A DNA stretch of 64,000 bases, from assembly GCA_900318445.1 (NCBI GenBank), contig ONKO01000001.1, positions 339,116 through 403,115 of the forward strand. Direction: 5' to 3'. The number at the start of each line of letters is the position of its first letter. The first letter of the stretch is position 1. Position numbers and translations under genes: made by a program. This document shows, one piece after another, positions 26,882 to 35,847 of the stretch. Source of the DNA: an uncultured Bacteroidales bacterium (lineage in GTDB: Bacteria > Bacteroidota > Bacteroidia > Bacteroidales > UBA932). The notes below the pieces were generated by a model. The model searched no databases, was not told the origin of the DNA, and saw nothing but the letters and a program-made list of their open reading frames with translations.

Positions 26882-28254
26882 TATTTTCTCTTGTTCCAGG
26901 CTTCGCGGGAGAATTCACACTCCGAGAACAGCGGGTCAATGACAATGTAGGTAGATTTGATCTTCTCTTCCAGGAATTTGTTGACGGCCTCCATCTGTTT
27001 GTTCTGCTGCACTTTCTCCAGAATCTGGGTGTAGTCGTTCTCGAAGGTGGCGGTGTGGGCCGGGATAATCTTGTCCACGCGGATAATCTTGTAAACCAGG
27101 TTGCCGGAGCGGCCCTGCTGGTAGCCTTCGTTGTCCTGGGATTCCACGGGCTCGGAAATCTCACCCACCTTGAGGTCCTTGATGGCGGCGTAGTCGGCCG
27201 GTTTGAGCTGGTCAATGTCAAAGTAGGAGGAGCCGGTGGAAGGGTCGGCCATCTGTCCTCCGTTGGTGCGGGTGGCCGGGTCTTCGGAGAAGAAGCGGGC
27301 GGCCAGTTCAAAGGTCATTTCCTTGTCCTGGATGCGGGTTTTCAGGCTGTCCAGCCGGGCGAAGGCCTTTTCGCGGTCCTCGTTGGTGTACTGGGGTTTG
27401 ATGAGGATGTGGCGGGCGTTGAACATGTCTCCTTTCTTCTCGATGACCTCGATGATGTGGAATCCGTCGGGGGTTTCCACTATCTGGGAGATGGTTCCGG
27501 GCCTCAGGGCCATGGCGGCATCGGAGAAGGCCGGCCAGAAGATGGACTTGGAGGCCATGCCCAGTTCACCGCCGCGGCGGGCGCTGCCGGGGTCCTCGGA
27601 ATAGATGCGGGCCAGGGTGGCGAATTTCTCGCCGTTCATGATGCGTTCCCGCAGGCTCAGGAGTTTCTCCTTTACGGCCATGGCGGCCGCTTCGCGGTCC
27701 GGGTAGACGCAAATCTGGCTCAGCTGGTATTTTACGGGCACCATGGGAAGGTCTTCGGGTTCGGTGGAGTCAATGTACTGCTGGACGTCGTAGGGCGTGA
27801 CCTCGGCAATCTTGGAAGCAATCTCATAGCGCTCCTGCTCGGTGAGGCTCTGCTCCTCCAGCACTTTCTCCCACTCCTGGCGCAGCTTGTACAGGGGCTT
27901 TCCAAAGTATTTCTCCACTTCCTCGTCTCCTCCCAGCTGGGTGCGGAACCAGTCCAGGCGCTGGGTGAGGTTGCTCTGGACCATCTCGGTGTTGACGGTG
28001 AGGGAGTCCACGCGGGCCTGCATCAGGAACAGTTTGGCCTCCATCATGTTCTCCAGCAGTTCACAGCGGATGTCCCGGTCGCTGGAGGCGCCGTTCATGC
28101 GCATCTGCTGCACCTCGCTCTCCAGGTCGGAGATCAGGATGGTTTCTCCTCCCAGCACGGCTACCGTCTTGTCGGCGACGCCGTTTTTGTATTTCTGGGC
28201 GTTCAGGCCCAGGCAGGTGAGAAGGGCTGCGGTGGTAAGGATGATATGCTTCAT
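26881..28254 (-). CDS. SurA-like peptidylprolyl isomerase (two PpiC domains)
   Basis: A 457-residue periplasmic protein with signal peptide (about 1-19), a SurA N-domain (about 25-150) and two parvulin-type domains (about 175-275 and 280-390), with motifs such as FATLARIYSEDPGSARRGG and ARFFSEDPATRTNGGQ. SurA-type chaperones guide outer-membrane barrel proteins. Its place between another PpiC-like lipoprotein and the OstA-like gene supports a role in outer-membrane assembly. It starts 3 bases after the upstream gene. Confidence 0.92.
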   Translation of the reverse strand: MKHIILTTAALLTCLGLNAQKYKNGVADKTVAVLGGETILISDLESEVQQMRMNGASSDRDIRCELLENMMEAKLFLMQARVDSLTVNTEMVQSNLTQRLDWFRTQLGGDEEVEKYFGKPLYKLRQEWEKVLEEQSLTEQERYEIASKIAEVTPYDVQQYIDSTEPEDLPMVPVKYQLSQICVYPDREAAAMAVKEKLLSLRERIMNGEKFATLARIYSEDPGSARRGGELGMASKSIFWPAFSDAAMALRPGTISQIVETPDGFHIIEVIEKKGDMFNARHILIKPQYTNEDREKAFARLDSLKTRIQDKEMTFELAARFFSEDPATRTNGGQMADPSTGSSYFDIDQLKPADYAAIKDLKVGEISEPVESQDNEGYQQGRSGNLVYKIIRVDKIIPAHTATFENDYTQILEKVQQNKQMEAVNKFLEEKIKSTYIVIDPLFSECEFSREAWNKRK

Positions 28255-28257
28255 AGA

Positions 28258-29127
28258 CTAGTAAATTACAAATTTTTGGTTGCGGCTGGCATCTTCCAGC
28301 AAATTCTGCTCCAGTTCTGTTTCCAGCTTGTGCCGGCGGCTGCTGAGGATGATGTCGCGGATGCGCTCGTTCACGTATTCCAGCGGGGCGGGCTTTCCCT
28401 CGGGCACCATGTCTGCGATATAGGCGATGCGGAGGATGCTGCCGCCCATGTCTTCAATCTGGGCAAAATGGTTCTTGATGGAGGAGAGCAGGCTCCGGTA
28501 GTCGGTTCCCATCTCCTGGGCCAGGGTAATGGCGTCCATCCAGGTATCGGCGGCATTGGCATACTTGATGGCGGCGTAGGCGCCCAGGCTGTCGGCCTCC
28601 ATCACTTCCATCTCGTCCTCGGAGGACATCTTTTTCATGAGCGTCTTCAGGCTGCGGGCCTCGGCCGGAATAACCATGTAGCGGGCTTTCAGAAGGGGAC
28701 GCTCCAGGCGGAAGCGCTCGGGGTTTGAGAGGTAGTACTGCTCCACTTCCTCATCGGTGATGAGGGTGTCCAGGCGCTGGTTGATGTAGAGCTGTTCGTA
28801 ACGGTATTTGAGCAGGGTGCGGCGGTACTCTTCCAGCTCCTTGTTCACGTCCTTGTCGGCGTCGGAGAGCTGTTCTTCGGCCATGTCCAGGAGAAGAAGG
28901 TCCTCCGCCCAGGCATTGATCCACTGGCGGGCCAGGCTGGCGCTGTCCTCGGAGCTCACCCCGGCGGGAATATAATCCTGCAGCTGGCTGCGGTACAGTT
29001 TGTGGTTGCCCACCTTGGCCACCACCTCTCCGCGGAACAGTTCGGCGGCGGCATCCTGGAACTGGCGTGTCACCTTGCAGGAGAGCGCCATAAGGGCCAG
29101 CATCAGTATGCAGATAACTTTTCTCAT
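28258..29127 (-). CDS. SurA/PpiC-like periplasmic chaperone lipoprotein
   Basis: A 289-residue lipoprotein (lipobox Cys17, ALSC) with a SurA-like N-domain (VAKVGNHKLYRSQLQDYI) and a degenerate parvulin-like region after residue 140 (EQYYLSNPERFRLERPLLKARYMVI). The usual parvulin active-site pattern is not evident, so it may act as a chaperone and not as an isomerase. It heads the operon running through surA-like, ostA-like and galE. Confidence 0.8.
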   Translation of the reverse strand: MRKVICILMLALMALSCKVTRQFQDAAAELFRGEVVAKVGNHKLYRSQLQDYIPAGVSSEDSASLARQWINAWAEDLLLLDMAEEQLSDADKDVNKELEEYRRTLLKYRYEQLYINQRLDTLITDEEVEQYYLSNPERFRLERPLLKARYMVIPAEARSLKTLMKKMSSEDEMEVMEADSLGAYAAIKYANAADTWMDAITLAQEMGTDYRSLLSSIKNHFAQIEDMGGSILRIAYIADMVPEGKPAPLEYVNERIRDIILSSRRHKLETELEQNLLEDASRNQKFVIY

Positions 29128-29132
29128 AGAAC

Positions 29133-30602
29133 CTACAAAGATAGCAAAAATTCAACAATACCCATGAGGGCGGTTCGTACTTTGCCCACGGGCGCTATGG
29201 CGTTGTTGGTGAGGAGGGAAAAGCAGTAGCGCGGGGCTCCGTCCGGCCCGAGGATGTAGCCGGAGTAGCACAGTACGCCGTCCATGCTGCCGCTTTTCAT
29301 GCGCACGCGCTCTCCCTTCCGGGACAGCCTGGCCACGCTGAGGGTTCCTTCTCCGGGCGCGGGAAGGGAGGAGAGGAAGGCACCGAAGGCGGGGCTCTTC
29401 CGCATGGCCAGGAGATAGTCCGTCATCCAGCGGGCCGATATGTAGTTGTTGCGTGAAAGCCCGCTTCCGTCGGCCAGCTGGATGCTGCCGGTAGACAGGC
29501 CCAGGTCTTCCAGGACGTCGTAGATGGCCACCCGGCAGCTGTCATAGCAGGCACTGCGGGTGGCGGCTTCTCCCATGGCGCGCAGGAAGGATTCTGCGTA
29601 GAAGTTGTCGCTGCGCCAATTGGTGAGCCGGGCGATGTCACTGATTTTAGGAGACTCCGTGGAGCCCATCAGTACGGGTTTTGCGGCAGGCTCTTCACGG
29701 GATTCGTCTGCCCCGGAAATATGGCCGCTGCGGTTTACGCGGGCATAGCCGCCGGTTACTTCCCACCCGGTTTCCTTCAGGTTTTTCCAGAAATAGTAGG
29801 CGCAGGTAAGGTCTCCGTATTTGTTGGCAAAATGTTCGGTCTTGGGGCGGCGGCCCAGGGCGAAAGTGCCTCTGAGCTGGGCATAGGGCGCCAGGTCCGT
29901 GGTGTACAGGTACAGGCTGTTGCCCGTTCCCCGGGGGCCGGTGACGCCGTAGTTGAGCGTGCTCATCCAGGGCGTCTCGGGGTAGACTTGCGTGAACTGG
30001 ACGGGGCTTCCGGCCTCGGGACCGGCCGCTACGTCGTAGTCGATGGCGTTTTCATAGAAGCACAGGGCGTTGGAGCCGGCGGCATAGTAGGTGCCCACGT
30101 CGTCGTAGTTCCAGGAGGCATGCTCCAGGTGCCCTTCGTAGGCACTTCCGTCGCCAATGATGCGCCCGTGGATGCGCTCGATGCCGGCCTGCCGGAGGAG
30201 GGTCTTCCACTTCCAGAACAGGGCTTCGGGCCTGTAGGCAACGGAGTCGGCCGAGCCGATGGTGGGATCTCCCCCGCCCACAATGTAGAGGTCCCCTTCC
30301 AGCGTCCCGTTTTCAATGCAGCCGGAGTAGCCCAGGCCGGTCTTGAAACGGTAATCTGGTCCAAAGGCGTGCAGGGCGCAGCCCGTCGTGATCAGTTTGG
30401 TGTTGGAAGCGGGCGTAAGCCGCGTGTCGGGGCTATGGGATGCCATCACGTTTCCGGCCATGTCCCGCACCATGATGCTCACCGGCGTGCCCGCAAGGGC
30501 GCCTTCGCCGGCCGCCTGACTGATGTATTGCTGCAAAGTGGACTGTGCCTGCACCGAAAGGGCCGCAAAGCACCCCGCCAAAATGGGAATGAGACGTTTC
30601 AT
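29133..30602 (-). CDS. dacB: D-alanyl-D-alanine carboxypeptidase/endopeptidase (PBP4, peptidase S13)
   Basis: A 489-residue secreted protein from the ATG at 30602, with a signal peptide (about 1-20). The S13 active-site motifs are present: SxxK as S66-N-T-K69, SxN in WRSDNFYAES, and KTG as KSG near the C-terminus (RMKSGSMDG). It cleaves the D-Ala-D-Ala end or peptide cross-links of peptidoglycan. An upstream in-frame extension runs through a direct repeat at 30662-30753 and is not taken as coding. Confidence 0.93.
   Translation of the reverse strand: MKRLIPILAGCFAALSVQAQSTLQQYISQAAGEGALAGTPVSIMVRDMAGNVMASHSPDTRLTPASNTKLITTGCALHAFGPDYRFKTGLGYSGCIENGTLEGDLYIVGGGDPTIGSADSVAYRPEALFWKWKTLLRQAGIERIHGRIIGDGSAYEGHLEHASWNYDDVGTYYAAGSNALCFYENAIDYDVAAGPEAGSPVQFTQVYPETPWMSTLNYGVTGPRGTGNSLYLYTTDLAPYAQLRGTFALGRRPKTEHFANKYGDLTCAYYFWKNLKETGWEVTGGYARVNRSGHISGADESREEPAAKPVLMGSTESPKISDIARLTNWRSDNFYAESFLRAMGEAATRSACYDSCRVAIYDVLEDLGLSTGSIQLADGSGLSRNNYISARWMTDYLLAMRKSPAFGAFLSSLPAPGEGTLSVARLSRKGERVRMKSGSMDGVLCYSGYILGPDGAPRYCFSLLTNNAIAPVGKVRTALMGIVEFLLSL
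29136..29143 (-). promoter_or_regulatory. -7 box (TATCTTTG) of the chaperone-ostA-galE operon
   Basis: Matches TAnnTTTG on the minus strand inside the 3' end of dacB, 8 bases before the ATG at 29127. No -33 box seen. Confidence 0.5.
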
Positions 30603-30661
30603 AACTGCAAAATTACGCCTTTTTTCGCATAAATGATGCCAGCCCGGTTCCCGCCGTTCCC

Positions 30662-30753
30662 GAAATCGGACAAAATCGGCGAAAATGCGCGATTTGGCGT
30701 CGGCCGTTGTGTGAAATCGGACAAAATCGACGAAAATGCGCGATTTGGCGTCG
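30662..30753. repeat. Two 41-bp direct repeats between the lipid kinase gene and dacB
   Basis: Copies at 30662-30702 and 30713-30753 differ at one position (40/41 identical) with a period of 51 bases. Each begins GAAATCGGACAAAATCG and contains CGAAAATGCGCGATTTGG, which has partial dyad symmetry (CGAAAATGCGCGATTT). They lie in the 189-base gap upstream of dacB. Only two copies exist, so this is not a CRISPR array. Confidence 0.85.
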
Positions 30754-30791
30754 ATGGCCGATGGCAAGGCGGCCGATGCAAAGTCGGCCCC

Positions 30792-31652
30792 CTATATACT
30801 GTGGTGTTTGGGAACCAGAACTTTGAGCGCCCCGGGAACGATTTCCATTTCTATGTGCGTTCCGGCCTCAATGGGGTCTCCGTCATAGTGGATAGGGCCG
30901 GGCTTCTCGCGGTCGATGGAAATGTGGCGCCCCGTGAGGGTCTGGACGTGGTGGCTGGTATGGGCGCGCCCGTCCATGAGTTTGGCGGCCAGAACGGGAA
31001 TCTCGCGGGTACGGAACGGTTTTACGATCACCAAGTTCAGGAGCCCGTCCTGTACCGAGGCAAGGTCTGCGATGCGGGCCTGGTTCCCCCACTGGTTGGC
31101 GTTCCCGACCGTTACGAGCACGGCCGGTGTTGTAATGACGGTTCCGTCAATGTCTATGGTGTACTGCTGGGGGCGGAAGTGCTTCCAGAGCTGCCAGGCC
31201 AGCACAATATAGGTGATGAGCCCGCGGCGGGTAGAGGCGGCGAAGCGCCAGGCTACGTCGGCATCGAGTCCCATGCCGGCCGTGCAGAAGAACGGCTTCC
31301 CGTTCACGCTGCCGCAATCCATGTGCGTGATGACGCCGCTGTTGAGGGTGTTGATTACCTGAATGGGCAGGGGCGGGATGCCCAGATGCAGGGCCAGGCC
31401 GTTGCCGCTTCCGCAGGGGATGATGCCCAGTGCCTTGTCGGTACCCATGAGCCCGCGGGCCACTTCGTTCACGGTGCCGTCTCCTCCCATAGCCACCACG
31501 ACGTCGGCATCGGCCTCCCGGGCCAGCTCCGTCGCATGGCCGGGGCGCTCCGTGTATGCAACAGAATAAGAGGGCTGAAGGAACGTATGAAGAACCTTCA
31601 GCCACTCGCGTTTTCTTTTTCCTCCCGAATGCGGGTTAACGATAAGCAGCAT
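30792..31652 (-). CDS. Diacylglycerol kinase-family lipid kinase
   Basis: A 286-residue protein from the ATG at 31652, with the NAD/DAG kinase fold: IVNPHSGGKRKRE, the nucleotide-binding GGDGTVNEV, and the GIIPCGSGNGLA motif. Members such as YegS/DgkB phosphorylate diacylglycerol or other lipids. A GTG at 31661 in the same frame is a possible alternative start; both lie just after the -7 box. Confidence 0.9.
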   Translation of the reverse strand: MLLIVNPHSGGKRKREWLKVLHTFLQPSYSVAYTERPGHATELAREADADVVVAMGGDGTVNEVARGLMGTDKALGIIPCGSGNGLALHLGIPPLPIQVINTLNSGVITHMDCGSVNGKPFFCTAGMGLDADVAWRFAASTRRGLITYIVLAWQLWKHFRPQQYTIDIDGTVITTPAVLVTVGNANQWGNQARIADLASVQDGLLNLVIVKPFRTREIPVLAAKLMDGRAHTSHHVQTLTGRHISIDREKPGPIHYDGDPIEAGTHIEMEIVPGALKVLVPKHHSI

Positions 31653-31665
31653 CCTTTTCACGCTG

Positions 31666-31673
31666 CAAAGATA
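31666..31673 (-). promoter_or_regulatory. -7 box (TATCTTTG) of the lipid kinase gene
   Basis: Matches TAnnTTTG on the minus strand, 13 bases before the ATG at 31652 and 4 bases before the alternative GTG at 31661. No -33 box seen. Confidence 0.45.
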
Positions 31674-31677
31674 CGAA

Positions 31678-33855
31678 TTATTTGAGCATGATGCTGCGGA
31701 GGTCGTCGATATCCTTCTGCGGCACGCCAATCTGGAGAAGGTATTTCACAATGCGCTCCTGATAGGTACCGGTGTCGGTTTTCTCGAAGATGGTCTTTCG
31801 CACCGACTTGAAGCTGTAGGTGGTGCGCACATGCTTGTACTCGTAGCCGATGACTTTCCCGTTGTCGTCCTTGATGGAAGACATGCCCCAGTCCGTGGGC
31901 GAGAAATAGGTGAGCTCGTAATCCTTGGCCATGTCGCTCTCGCTTACACCCAGGGCCCCTTCCAGGAGGATGGCAAGGGTGGCGGTGCGGTCGCGTCCGG
32001 CGGCGCAGTGGAAGTAGACGGGCTTCCCTTCCCGGAGACGGGCTACCACCCAGGAGAAGGTGTCCCTCACTTTGTCGGGGTTATCCCGCACCATGTGGTT
32101 GTAGCCGCTGTCAAATCCCGGAGCATAGAAGGCGACGCTGCTGCCGAGCGGTGAGCTGGAGGGTACGTCGGAGGCTTCCCGGAGGTCTACCTCGGCCCGG
32201 ATGCCCTCGGCCAGCATTTCCTTCTTGCCGGCACTGCTGGTGCGGGAGCCGTGGATGGCGCCGCCGCGGTAGAGCTTGCGGTACACGACGGTCTTTCCGC
32301 CCAGGCCCTTGTAGCCGCCAAGGTCGCGGCCGTTGCGCACGTTGGGCGCAAAGTACACCTGATGCAGCAGGCCGCGGGTCTCAAACTGGCCGCTCTCTAC
32401 GATACTGCCGCCGGCGGTTACCTGCCACTTGTACGTGACGCCGGGAACCAGGTTGGTGATGTCCTGCCTGCCCACGCCGCCGGAGAGGGAGTACTCCCGG
32501 CTCCAGTCGCCTTCGTAGACGCGAAGGGTCTGGCTGCCGGAAGCGGGTGTCCAGGTTATGGTATAGGTGGGCGGAATCTCGACGTCGTTCTCGCTGGGAC
32601 CGCCGCCGGGATAGCCGATGACGCTGGAATAGCTGTATTCCTTGTCGGTGTCCGGGTTATTGGTGCAGGGGTAGTTCACTTCCTCCATGTATTTCTGGAC
32701 ATAGGAGTTGGTGGCGAGAAACGCTTCTTCTTGGGGGGCCGAAGGGTCTTTCCAGTCCAGGAGCACGCCGGCTATGGCCTTGGAAAGCGACCAGTTGGCG
32801 TCATCGGCCTCAATGTTCCAGTACATGGCGCCGCGAAGGTCCTTGTCCTTTATATACTGTGCCTTGAGTTCCACCGACAGGGCGTCGTCGTAGGTGAGCA
32901 CCATCTGGCCGTTTTTCGTGAGGTAAGGGACCTTGGCAACGTCGTCCCACTTCTTCTCATATCCGTCGAAGACAATCTCGTTGAAGTCCACTTCCTTGTC
33001 TCCGTTGTGCCCGAAGAAGGGAATGCCCATCACAATCTTGTCGTAGGGAACGCCCTTGCCGAAGTGCCGTTTCACGGAACCGTCGCAGTTGTGGGAGTCT
33101 CCGCTTTTTGTCATGGAAGAGGGGTAGAGCGCGCCGTTGTGATACGGGGGCTTTCCCATGTCGTAGGTCATGATGTTCACCCAGTCCAGGTAGGGAAGGG
33201 CGGTGGCCCAGTCAATGTAGTCGGCGTTGGAGGCCGATGCCATGGTAATGAGCTTGTCGGCCCCCAGTACCTCGCGGAGGTCCTTCAGAAGGAGGGTGAA
33301 GTTCCCCTTGTCGGCGGGGGAGGAGGAAATGCCGGCCGATGAACTGGTGGGGTATTCCCAGTCCAGGTCAATGCCGTCCAGGTTGTATTTGCGGACGGCC
33401 GACGAGCAGTTCTGGCAGAACTTTTTGCGGTGCCCCGCATCGGCCGCCATCTCGCTGAAATTGCCGGCGCCCCAGCCGCCTACGGACAGCATCACCTTGA
33501 GGGTGGGCTTCACCCTCTTGAGCCCGGCAATCTGCGAAAGACGGCTCTCGGTCTTGATGTCCAGGGTTTCGAAGTCGCTCTTGATATGGGCGAACGAGTA
33601 ATTGATATGCGTCAGGTACGTCGGGTCCGGGAGGGTCTTGTCCCAGTATGTGGCGTACCCCACCACGATGAAGCCTTCCTTGGGCTGCGTGGGCGGAGGC
33701 GTCTCGGTGCCGCCGCTTTCTCCGGTTCCCGTGCCGCTGCCGGATTGCCCGGAAGACGGTTTTTGGGGCGGAGGTATGATGTATCCCTGCGGCTCCTTGC
33801 CGCAGCAGCAGGCCAGCTGAACCAGCACCAGAATGACGATGTGCTTGAATCTCAT
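31678..33855 (-). CDS. Fusion lipoprotein: GH18 chitinase-like domain plus protein tyrosine phosphatase
   Basis: A 725-residue lipoprotein (lipobox near Cys16, LVQLAC) with a Ser/Gly/Thr/Pro linker (about 30-58). Residues about 60-375 are a GH18 domain with an intact DGIDLDWE signature (catalytic Glu167) and the SVGGWGAGNF strand. Residues about 427-495 form a fibronectin/Ig-like module (ITWTPASGSQTLRVYEG). Residues about 497-725 are a Y_phosphatase3-type phosphatase with RNGRDLGGYKG, LYRGGAIHG and the active-site loop HCAAGRDRTA (Cys617, Arg623). Both active sites look complete, so both activities are plausible. The lipoprotein signal places the phosphatase outside the cytoplasm. The lipid kinase gene starts 25 bases downstream. 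Confidence 0.9.
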   Translation of the reverse strand: MRFKHIVILVLVQLACCCGKEPQGYIIPPPQKPSSGQSGSGTGTGESGGTETPPPTQPKEGFIVVGYATYWDKTLPDPTYLTHINYSFAHIKSDFETLDIKTESRLSQIAGLKRVKPTLKVMLSVGGWGAGNFSEMAADAGHRKKFCQNCSSAVRKYNLDGIDLDWEYPTSSSAGISSSPADKGNFTLLLKDLREVLGADKLITMASASNADYIDWATALPYLDWVNIMTYDMGKPPYHNGALYPSSMTKSGDSHNCDGSVKRHFGKGVPYDKIVMGIPFFGHNGDKEVDFNEIVFDGYEKKWDDVAKVPYLTKNGQMVLTYDDALSVELKAQYIKDKDLRGAMYWNIEADDANWSLSKAIAGVLLDWKDPSAPQEEAFLATNSYVQKYMEEVNYPCTNNPDTDKEYSYSSVIGYPGGGPSENDVEIPPTYTITWTPASGSQTLRVYEGDWSREYSLSGGVGRQDITNLVPGVTYKWQVTAGGSIVESGQFETRGLLHQVYFAPNVRNGRDLGGYKGLGGKTVVYRKLYRGGAIHGSRTSSAGKKEMLAEGIRAEVDLREASDVPSSSPLGSSVAFYAPGFDSGYNHMVRDNPDKVRDTFSWVVARLREGKPVYFHCAAGRDRTATLAILLEGALGVSESDMAKDYELTYFSPTDWGMSSIKDDNGKVIGYEYKHVRTTYSFKSVRKTIFEKTDTGTYQERIVKYLLQIGVPQKDIDDLRSIMLK

Positions 33856-33881
33856 GTGCGTGTTACTGTTATGTGTCGCTA

Positions 33882-33889
33882 CAAAACTA
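33882..33889 (-). promoter_or_regulatory. -7 box (TAGTTTTG) of the GH18-phosphatase gene
   Basis: Matches TAnnTTTG on the minus strand, 26 bases upstream of the ATG at 33855. Directly upstream is an 8-bp inverted repeat, GCGGATTC at 33890-33897 and GAATCCGC at 33917-33924, a possible operator or the terminator of the preceding gene. Confidence 0.4.
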
Positions 33890-33951
33890 GCGGATTCCGC
33901 AACAGAGAAAGTCGCAGAATCCGCAGATTGTGTCTATTTTTGCGTAGAGAC

Positions 33952-35628
33952 CTATTTGTCGTGCGATTCTCCCACGCGGGCTTCCACTACGTTGATCACG
34001 TAGTCTCCGGTGCGCTCGCACTCGCTGATGAGGTCTGTGAATACGGTGCCGTTGTCGTAGCCGTAGATATGCTTGTCCAGGGCGTCGATATTCTCCTTCT
34101 TGAGGCGGTTGCGGCACTCGTTGATGCAGGCTTCGATGTAGGCCGACTTGCCAAGCCCCACCGTCCCGCGCGGGCTGGAGAGCACCAGGTTCATCTGGGT
34201 GAGGGCCTCTTCCAGGAGCTGTACCATCTCGGTGCCGCCCTTCAGCTGCTTCTCATCAAACTCTACCTTGTTGTCGCGCTTGCGCTTAAGGATGCGGGCC
34301 AGGTTGAAGAAGCTGTCGCCCACGCTCTCGAGTTCACCGATCTGGCGCAGCATGGAGCGGATTTCTTCCTTGGTTTCGTCGGAGAGGTGCGCCTGACCCA
34401 CTTCACCGAGATAGCGGCCAATCTCGGCCTCCATGCGGTCGGACAGGTCTTCGTACTTTTCGATACGGTCAAACAGTTTGGGGAATTCTTCGTCGCTGCT
34501 CTTGTACAACTCCCTTACGAGATCATACATATACTGCATCTTCTGGCCAAAGAGAACAATTTCCTTCTGGGCCTGCAGCACGGAGATTTCGGGGGTTTTC
34601 ATGAGACCGCCACGGATATACTGCAGGCGGAATTCGTCCTCTTCTTCCACTTTCCTTGGCTTGATGATAAAACACACGAACTTTTCAATCTGGGGGATGA
34701 ACCAGATGAGGATGGCGGTGTTGATTACGTTGAAGAAGGTGTGGAAGGTAGCCAGGGCAAAGGAGAGCTGGGTGGGGCTCTGCTCGGGGGCTTCGGAGTC
34801 CAGGCCCACGATGCCGCACACCATTCTCACGAAGGGGAAGAAGAAGATGAGCACCCAGCACACGCCGAAGACGTTGAACAGCATGTGGGCCATGGCCGTA
34901 CGGCGGGCCTGCGTGTTGGCGCTGAGGGCGGCCAGGTTGGCGGTGACGGTGGTGCCGATGTTCTCACCCATCACCAGGGCGATACCCTGGAAGATGGTGA
35001 TGGCTCCCGTAGAGCACAGCACCATGGTGATGGCCATGAGGGCGGCCGAGCTCTGGACAATGGCCGTGAGGATGGTTCCGATGAGGAGGAACAGCAGGAT
35101 GGTTCCGTAGTTTGTCTTGAAGCTGGCGAAGAAATCTACCACGGCCGGATTGCTGGCGAGGTCCAGGTCCGTTCCAGCCTGCTTGAGCATGCCCAGGGCG
35201 AAAAGGAGGAACGACAGGCCGAAGAGGAAGTCTCCGATGTAGCGGTGTTTTCCCAGCTGGATGAGGATGATACCCACAAGGAAAGCGGGCCATACCACGT
35301 TGGTAATGTTGAAGGAGAAACCGGCCGACATGATCCAGGCGCTCATGGTGGTGCCGATGTTGGCGCCCATGATGATGGAGATGGCCTGGCCCAGGGTGAG
35401 CAGCGCTGCATTCACGAAGGATACCGTCATGACGGTGGTTGCGGCGGAGGACTGGACGGCTACGGTTACGAGGGCACCGGTGAGGACGCCGGAGAACCGG
35501 TTGGTGGTCATGGCTCCCAGGAGGTGTCGCAGCTGGGGACCCGCCATTTTCTGGAGCGCCTCGCTCATCACCTTCATGCCGTAAATGAGCAGGGCGATGG
35601 AGCCGAGGAGTTTCAAAGCGATTAACAT
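33952..35628 (-). CDS. Na+/phosphate cotransporter with PhoU-like C-terminal domain
   Basis: A 558-residue protein from the ATG at 35628. The N-terminal 320 residues hold two inverted halves with the QSSAATT and QSSAALM motifs typical of NptA/SLC34-type transporters, and the GANIGTT and GENIGTT repeats. The C-terminal 200 residues are a helical PhoU-like domain. It takes up phosphate with sodium. A consensus promoter stands upstream. Confidence 0.93.
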   Translation of the reverse strand: MLIALKLLGSIALLIYGMKVMSEALQKMAGPQLRHLLGAMTTNRFSGVLTGALVTVAVQSSAATTVMTVSFVNAALLTLGQAISIIMGANIGTTMSAWIMSAGFSFNITNVVWPAFLVGIILIQLGKHRYIGDFLFGLSFLLFALGMLKQAGTDLDLASNPAVVDFFASFKTNYGTILLFLLIGTILTAIVQSSAALMAITMVLCSTGAITIFQGIALVMGENIGTTVTANLAALSANTQARRTAMAHMLFNVFGVCWVLIFFFPFVRMVCGIVGLDSEAPEQSPTQLSFALATFHTFFNVINTAILIWFIPQIEKFVCFIIKPRKVEEEDEFRLQYIRGGLMKTPEISVLQAQKEIVLFGQKMQYMYDLVRELYKSSDEEFPKLFDRIEKYEDLSDRMEAEIGRYLGEVGQAHLSDETKEEIRSMLRQIGELESVGDSFFNLARILKRKRDNKVEFDEKQLKGGTEMVQLLEEALTQMNLVLSSPRGTVGLGKSAYIEACINECRNRLKKENIDALDKHIYGYDNGTVFTDLISECERTGDYVINVVEARVGESHDK

Positions 35629-35651
35629 AGTTTTGTTTGAGTTTATCCTCA

Positions 35652-35683
35652 CAAAGATAAACGAAAAACCGCTTTTTGTCAAA
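35652..35683 (-). promoter_or_regulatory. Bacteroidetes-type promoter of the Na/phosphate cotransporter gene
   Basis: The -33 TTTG (35680-35683) and -7 TATCTTTG (35652-35659) are separated by 20 bases, matching consensus. The leader is about 20 bases. Confidence 0.7.
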
Positions 35684-35730
35684 AAATTGTGCCTCGCTTT
35701 TTGATAATCTCCTGTATTTCAATAACTTAG

Positions 35731-35768
35731 AATTTTCTCTTTAGGCCGATTGACCTAAAGAGAAAATT
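35731..35768. terminator. Strong hairpin, possible terminator
   Basis: A perfect 15-bp stem (35731-35745 with 35754-35768) closes an 8-base loop; the arms are AATTTTCTCTTTAGG and its complement. It lies in the 407-base non-coding region between the cotransporter start and tRNA-Met. No gene reads into it from the left on the plus strand, so it may end leftward transcripts from the tRNAs or be part of a repeat element. Confidence 0.5.
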
Positions 35769-35847
35769 TTAAAACGTTGAATATTAGCGATTTACGCCGG
35801 AGCGAGAATTACTTCTTCACTTCTGGCCGCACGTAGCGGTCACCGGT

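Noticed and set aside
30603-30767. An N-terminal extension of the dacB product
   Set aside because: The extension reads through the 41-bp direct repeats, giving repeated DAKSRIF/DFVRF segments, and would place the signal peptide inside the protein. The ATG at 30602 begins a normal signal peptide.
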